The translations under genes were made by a program, and so were the position numbers. This document shows positions 59,370 through 64,000 of a stretch of DNA of 64,000 bases, one piece after another (within the stretch, counting starts at the first letter, position 1; every line of letters begins with the position of its first letter). The notes below the pieces were generated by a model, which had not been told where the DNA came from, searched no databases, and was given only the letters and a program-made list of their open reading frames with translations. Source of the DNA: Trochalopteron elliotii (taxonomy: Eukaryota > Chordata > Aves > Passeriformes > Leiothrichidae). The stretch is taken from the NCBI GenBank assembly GCA_024734555.1, contig JANPWX010019252.1:86351-150350 (forward strand). Reading direction: 5' to 3'.

Positions 59370-59800
59370 CACAAACGGCACGGAGGGGCCGGGAGGGTTG
59401 TGCATTACATAAGAGTGGCCCTCCACGCTTTAATGTGGGTCTGCGCCGTGCCATGCAGCGAACATAATGTGTCCTCCCAGGGACAATTTGCATAAAGGAT
59501 AAATAAGAGAATCACAATGTGAAGTTTATTCATTTTTAAATCCTGCAGCGTTTGTGATTGAAGGCCCAAGCTCAGATGTTTTCCTGATGTGTACCATTAA
59601 GAGTCAGGGCTTTGCCTAATGTCTCTTCTGTTACTGCAGGGAGATGTAATGTGCAGTATTTCTCCACACTGGAGTATCATTTTCAGTGTATACCACTCGG
59701 CTAGGGAGTGAGGAACTGCAGGCTGCATTATCTTGTACCGGGCCCACTCTCCTTAATTTGCTGTAACCGAGCCAGCACATTAAATACAAAACATATTGAT
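59370..59800. promoter_or_regulatory. Candidate conserved noncoding region
   Basis: Repeat-free, locally CpG-containing block ('ccacaaacggcacggaggggccggg', 'ggtctgcgccgtgccatgcagcg') passing into an AT-rich part ('aatttgcataaaggataaata', 'ttcatttttaaatcctgcagcg'). An octamer-like ATTTGCAT lies near 59486. Conservation untested. Confidence 0.27.
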
Positions 59801-60092
59801 GTTCTCTGAGAACCCTTGAGGGTCTTTACCCTTCCTTGTCAAAGGAACTGTGCAATCCAGGAGGAAAGAAAAAAGGCATTTTGCCATGGTGAAAATAGTT
59901 GCACTGCTGGCATGCCGTGGCTAACACAATGCTGTGCTTCCATTTACTTCACTTAGAGGGGAAAGTCATAACAAAAGCCATTTTACCTCCCAACTGCAGC
60001 TGAGGGTCAGCAAATGGAAGTGATCTGAACCCCAGCTCAGGTGGTGTTGGCAGCAAGGGCATTAATACTGCACACTCCTAAATTTGCTGAAG
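59801..60092. other. Unassigned sequence
   Basis: No feature recognised. Confidence 0.5.
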
Positions 60093-60139
60093 TCATAGAG
60101 TCATAGAATGATTTAGGCTGGAAAAGACCCTTAAGATTA
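60093..60139 (-). mobile_element. CR1 LINE 3' tail, first of an abutting pair
   Basis: 'gtcatagagtcatagaatgatttaggctggaaaagacccttaagat' is the antisense terminus of a 47-bp CR1 copy. It directly abuts another tail. Confidence 0.88.
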
Positions 60140-60140
60140 T

Positions 60141-60232
60141 GGAATCATAGAATGGTTTGTGTTGGAAGGGACATAAGCAATCATCTAGTTCCAACCATTG
60201 ACTTAACACTGCCAATTCCACCACAAAACTGT
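60141..60232 (-). mobile_element. CR1 LINE fragment, second of an abutting pair
   Basis: 'ggaatcatagaatggtttgtgttggaagggacataagcaatcatctagttccaacc', followed by 'aacactgccaattccaccac', an antisense CR1 3' end. Confidence 0.9.
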
Positions 60233-60349
60233 GTCCACTCTGGTGATCTCACAGATGAAAACTGGCTTGGGCCAAAGTGGTGACTCAGGTTCAGATCTGA
60301 TTTTAGTTCTCCTGTTTAAGGGTCCTTTTCCTTTTGGGGCCTGCTGCCA

Positions 60350-60410
60350 AAAAAAAAACCCAAACAACCCAACAAACAAACAAACAACAACAAAAAGAAG
60401 AATCCAAAAA
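60350..60410. repeat. A/C-rich (AAAC)n tract
   Basis: A-run followed by AAAC/AAC words on the plus strand. Confidence 0.92.
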
Positions 60411-61982
60411 ACTAGTGAGAAAAACAACCAAGAGTGTGCATGACCTGCCAGACCTGCCTTTGCCCTATCATCAGTAAAATATGTGAAAGCAAAAATCCCA
60501 GTGTTCTGTCAGCTTGCAAGCATCAGCCCCATGTGTCTGCAGATAGTTGACTTGCATTATTCAAGGTGGGTTTGGGGACTACATTTTTAGAGAACAAAGC
60601 TTTCAGCACATCAGGAGAAAGCATTTGAAACTCTAAACACTGCTTTTTCATCACCAGAGAGTTTGGGCTTTCTCAATCTAAACCTGAAATCTCTGGTTAG
60701 AGTCAAGTTGCTCTTCCCGTGTGTCTTCTGAAGGTGGTGAGCATCACCTCTCTCACTGGCACCAGAACTGAAAGAGAAATGGTGGTTTGTGGATTTGAAT
60801 CCTCTGATTGACAGTCTTTAGTAAACAGCAAGGGAATGAACTCAGCTAAAAGGCTTTCTGTGTTTGAAAGAATTTGTAAGGTTTGTCGTGTTGGCTCTCT
60901 TGAGGTTCTCTAAGATAAGAATTACAGTCTACTGGGTAAATTCCCTGGGTATTCACCCATTTTTACACCAAATCAGGAACTTTTTATTGCATTAACTGAG
61001 AGCTATCATTCATCTCGAGCTCTGAAAGCTGAATCCAGAAGGGAAGGTTTGACACCATACCATGCCCTTGAAGAGGGAGTTTAGGCTGGGTGTGTTGGGC
61101 ACATTTCTCTGTAAATAACAACACAGAGCTTCCCAGTGTCAGGCTGAGTGATTCCAGATGACACAAACTGAAACTTAAGACCCAGGATAGAAGGTAGACC
61201 CAGGGTAGACCATGTTGCCAGAAACCCAGCCATGAACCAACATTCTTTTAGACAACAAAACCCTATAATGGGCCTCATTTGCAAAAAATATCCTTTTGAA
61301 GGGAGGAAAACACCAAAACAAAGCCAAGATGAAATTTCTAACCTTGAAACATTTTGTTGTTATCTTTTTCCTACAGAAAATTCATGTCTGGCTCATTAAG
61401 TTACATGATACTTGCCACGTGTAATTTTTATTCTGAACCATTTTATGCAGCTTTAACCACAGTCCTTCTGATCCTGTGCAATCATTTGTTGTCTGTGGTA
61501 TCAGAAAGCACTGGAGTGGTGAGATAATACCCCATGGCCATCAGCTGTAGGGGGATTTTGGGCTGCAGATGTTGGCATTTCCCTTTTGCATGCTTTTCAG
61601 AGTGGAGGAAAAGATTTTATATGAGTCAGAGTAAATACTGTAAAATAAAATAGAGGAGTGTGGAGGGAATGTCCTAGGCAAGAAAGTGCTGTCATTTACA
61701 AACAGTAGTAAGGAGCAGTTCTCTAGTTTGGACTGTTTGAAAGAATTCTGTGGCTAAACCAGCAGAGACCATTCCTTTACACGGGTCAGGAAGACTGATT
61801 TTCCATCTAGCAAAGAGGGACATTTCCCCTGCCTATGTAACTGGCAAGGCCCTCTTGAAGCCAATTGGTGTCCTGATGGAAACCAGAAGAAATAAGCAGG
61901 AAATAAATGCTTGCAGATTAGATACTGACCTTTTGGACTTGAGCATTAATGTTTATCTGGTGACATTTCAAAAAGCAATTTT
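60411..61982. other. Unassigned sequence
   Basis: No gene or repeat recognised. Confidence 0.5.
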
Positions 61983-62085
61983 TTGTTTGTTTGGGTGGGG
62001 TTTTTTTTTTTTTTTTTGTTTATTTGGTTGGTTTTTTGTTTTGTTTGTTTGTTTGTTGGGTTGGGTTGGAGGGTTTTTTGTTTAA
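61983..62085. repeat. T/G-rich low-complexity tract
   Basis: GTTT/GGTT words with a 16-T run on the plus strand. It is the strand-reversed counterpart in composition of the A/C-rich tract at 8.3 kb. The Phe/Gly-rich open frames through it (up to 177 codons, 61983-62516) are artefacts. Confidence 0.93.
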
Positions 62086-62712
62086 TTTTGTTCAGTTATC
62101 TTTGTTTTTACTGCACTGTGGTGATGCCCATGACTCAGACTGACCAGCAGCTGCTCATTGCTGATCCCCTTGGAGACTCAGTCTGTGTGCTCTGGGTGAG
62201 CCCATGTTGGAGAGCTGTTGGGTCTGTCCACACATCCTCCCACCCAGCTCCTTCTCACCCTGGGTTACCTCTGATTCCTCCTGTCTACTCCTCCTCCTGG
62301 TGGACACACAGCTCTTGCACCATCCCTTATCAGGCAGCAGTTCCCCGTGGCCACCAAAGCACCCCCAAAACCTCTACACATATAACATTGGCTTGTTCTG
62401 TACTGGAGGTGTACAAGAACCAGCCCCATAACAGCAGTAACACCTCAGCTGTTCAAATCACTTGTAGCCTGTGCACCCTGGAGAGGCTACTCCATGCTCA
62501 GCAAATTTCCCATTAGAGCTGCCAAATGCCATCTCCTGTTGCCACCAGTTTTGTTACAGCATTTTGAAAATCAGTTAATGAAAATCCTGAAGAAAGTAAA
62601 TATTGTTGGGGACTGCCTGTGCTGTGGCGCAACACAGTTTTCACTGATGTCTCCAAAAAATATTTTCTTAAAATTACATTTTTTAATTACATTATGGTCT
62701 TCGTAGGCCATT
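62086..62712. other. Unassigned sequence
   Basis: No feature recognised. Confidence 0.5.
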
Positions 62713-62850
62713 TTCATAGAATCCCAGAATGGTTGGGGTTATAAGTGACCTTAAATATCATCTAGTTCCAGCCCTCTTCCATGGGTAGGAACAATTTCAA
62801 CTAGACCAGGTTGTTCCAAGCACCATCCAGCCTGGCCTGGGACACTCCAG
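62713..62850 (-). mobile_element. CR1 LINE fragment
   Basis: Antisense CR1: 'ttcatagaatcccagaatggttggggttataagtgaccttaaatatcatctagttccagcc', 'actagaccaggttgttccaagcaccatccagcctggcctgggacactccagg'. Confidence 0.94.
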
Positions 62851-63689
62851 GCTCACCTTCAGGCTGTGTGCACAGCACCTGGAATGACAAAGGGCTTGAG
62901 TCCAGGGCTTCTGCACAGTGCTGGAAGGGAATTGCAAGAAACAGTTTAAAGTCAGCATTTCTTTTCCTCCTTTGGAGGAGTAAATGCAGCACAAATTTAT
63001 TGCATGAACAGGCTTGGTCAGAGATTTCTTGTTGTTCATAGTAAAATTCATCTGTGGGAATTTCACAAGTTCTTGTGTAAGATGGGAAGTAGCAGCACTT
63101 CATTAATTCGGGCAGTGAGGTCCCTTACACAGTCAGGAGGCTGTCTTTGAATCTCTGGTGGCACCAAAACACAAGGATGATAACTTCTCCATGCTCCAAC
63201 TGATGCACCCCAGTTCTCTCCCTATGCCAGGACCTCAGGAACACCTCAGGAACGAGCAGGACTGTGATGTTGGGACATCTTGCCATCAAAACAAGGGATG
63301 TACATGCTTCTCTGTGCTTTGCAAATTTCCCTCGACATTGAACCCTTATCCAGGCCACCTCACCCCACAGCCTCCTCCCAGAGCCACCAGTTCCAACATC
63401 TGATCCACGTGATGCCTACCTGGGGAAACAAATGCAGAAAAGACTGGTGGAGAGCTCCAAAGCAGGCTTAAAAACTGAGTGGACGATTCACCCATGTCTT
63501 CCAAGCAAAATACACCCCAACATCAGCCTGTGCCTCTGTTTTTCCCCTCTCCATAACCCCAGAAAAGCCCTAACCCTCATGGCTTAGTCCTATCTGGGTG
63601 AGTTTGTGCGTGCCTGTGTATGTCTGTGTATTTTTTTATTTTTTTTTTTATTCCAGAGTGACTTGTTTGTGCTGTCATCAGCCGTTGTT
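62851..63689. other. Unassigned sequence
   Basis: No gene recognised; T-run near 63630-63652. Confidence 0.5.
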
Positions 63690-63965
63690 TTGGTAAATGG
63701 TGAGTTAAACAGATATATCCAAGCGTAAAATCTAAAAAATGTTCCCTGTGGGCGCCTGGGGGGTGTTGTTTGAAATCAACTACATATCAATTGAGCGGCG
63801 GCGAGCGGATCCGATGATAAATTCCAGTCCACAGACGCCTTATAAATTACATTTTTTTGTTCACGATCTAGCCTCATCTCAGCTCCCCAGAGGCCCTTAG
63901 ACTGAGAACTATGATTGTGTTGGAGAAATGTTTGCTCAGCTTGAGCGATGCCATTAGTGTTACAT
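63690..63965. promoter_or_regulatory. Candidate conserved noncoding element
   Basis: Repeat-free block with 'aatggtgagttaaacagata', 'actacatatcaattgagcggcggcgagcggatccgatgataaattcc' and 'cgccttataaattac'. Mixed CpG and AT-rich regulatory words; a strong enhancer-like texture without proof. It approaches the right edge, which ends in a C-run. Confidence 0.3.
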
Positions 63966-64000
63966 GTGCCAGGCCGCTCTCGCCGGCACCACCCCCCCCC

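Noticed and set aside
61983..62516. 177-codon plus open frame
   Set aside because: Starts in a T/G-rich low-complexity tract (Phe/Gly/Val runs), and the rest shows no protein family.

Overview
The window looks like noncoding nuclear DNA from a bird, most likely a songbird. The main evidence is about 33 short, 5'-truncated CR1 LINE copies on both strands. Most end in the avian CR1 3' signature: 'ccttccaaccnaaanccattctatgattct' on the plus strand, or its complement 'agaatcatagaatggtttgggttggaaggg'. They add up to roughly 6 kb, about 9 % of the window, by hand count. One solo LTR of a passerine-type ERVL-like endogenous retrovirus lies at about 52.43-53.16 kb. I saw no Alu, L1 or B-element sequence of the mammalian kind. 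One decayed MIR/CORE-SINE-like piece fits an old amniote background.

I find no gene, exon, tRNA, rRNA or CRISPR array that I can support. Every long open frame is explained by a repeat (a GAAAAA-type homopurine tract, CR1, the LTR or A/C-rich simple sequence), or is a frame without recognisable protein features. The window is therefore intergenic or deep intronic.

Layout. 0-9.9 kb: scattered CR1 copies, a candidate conserved element near 2.3-2.7 kb and an A/C-rich stretch at 8.3-8.5 kb. 9.9-13.9 kb: CR1-free, with a potential G-quadruplex, a 225-bp tandem duplication, a CpG-dense knot and a 46-T run. 13.9-18.9 kb: several CR1s, including an inverted pair. 18.9-22.5 kb: CR1-free and AT-rich. 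22.5-24.4 kb: the longest uninterrupted CR1, a MIR relic and two abutting CR1 tails. 24.4-32.2 kb and 33.6-39.4 kb: large CR1-free stretches with developmental-enhancer-like AT-rich sequence. 39.4-49.8 kb: CR1s and a 0.58-kb homopurine tract containing a 42-N assembly gap. 52.4-54 kb: solo LTR plus two CR1s. 56.5-64 kb: CR1s on the minus strand and further candidate regulatory sequence.

No genes can be shown to work together here. If the window has a function, the best reading (inference) is a regulatory landscape of distal elements between repeat insertions. Boundaries of decayed repeats are approximate, because they were judged by eye against remembered consensus patterns rather than by alignment.
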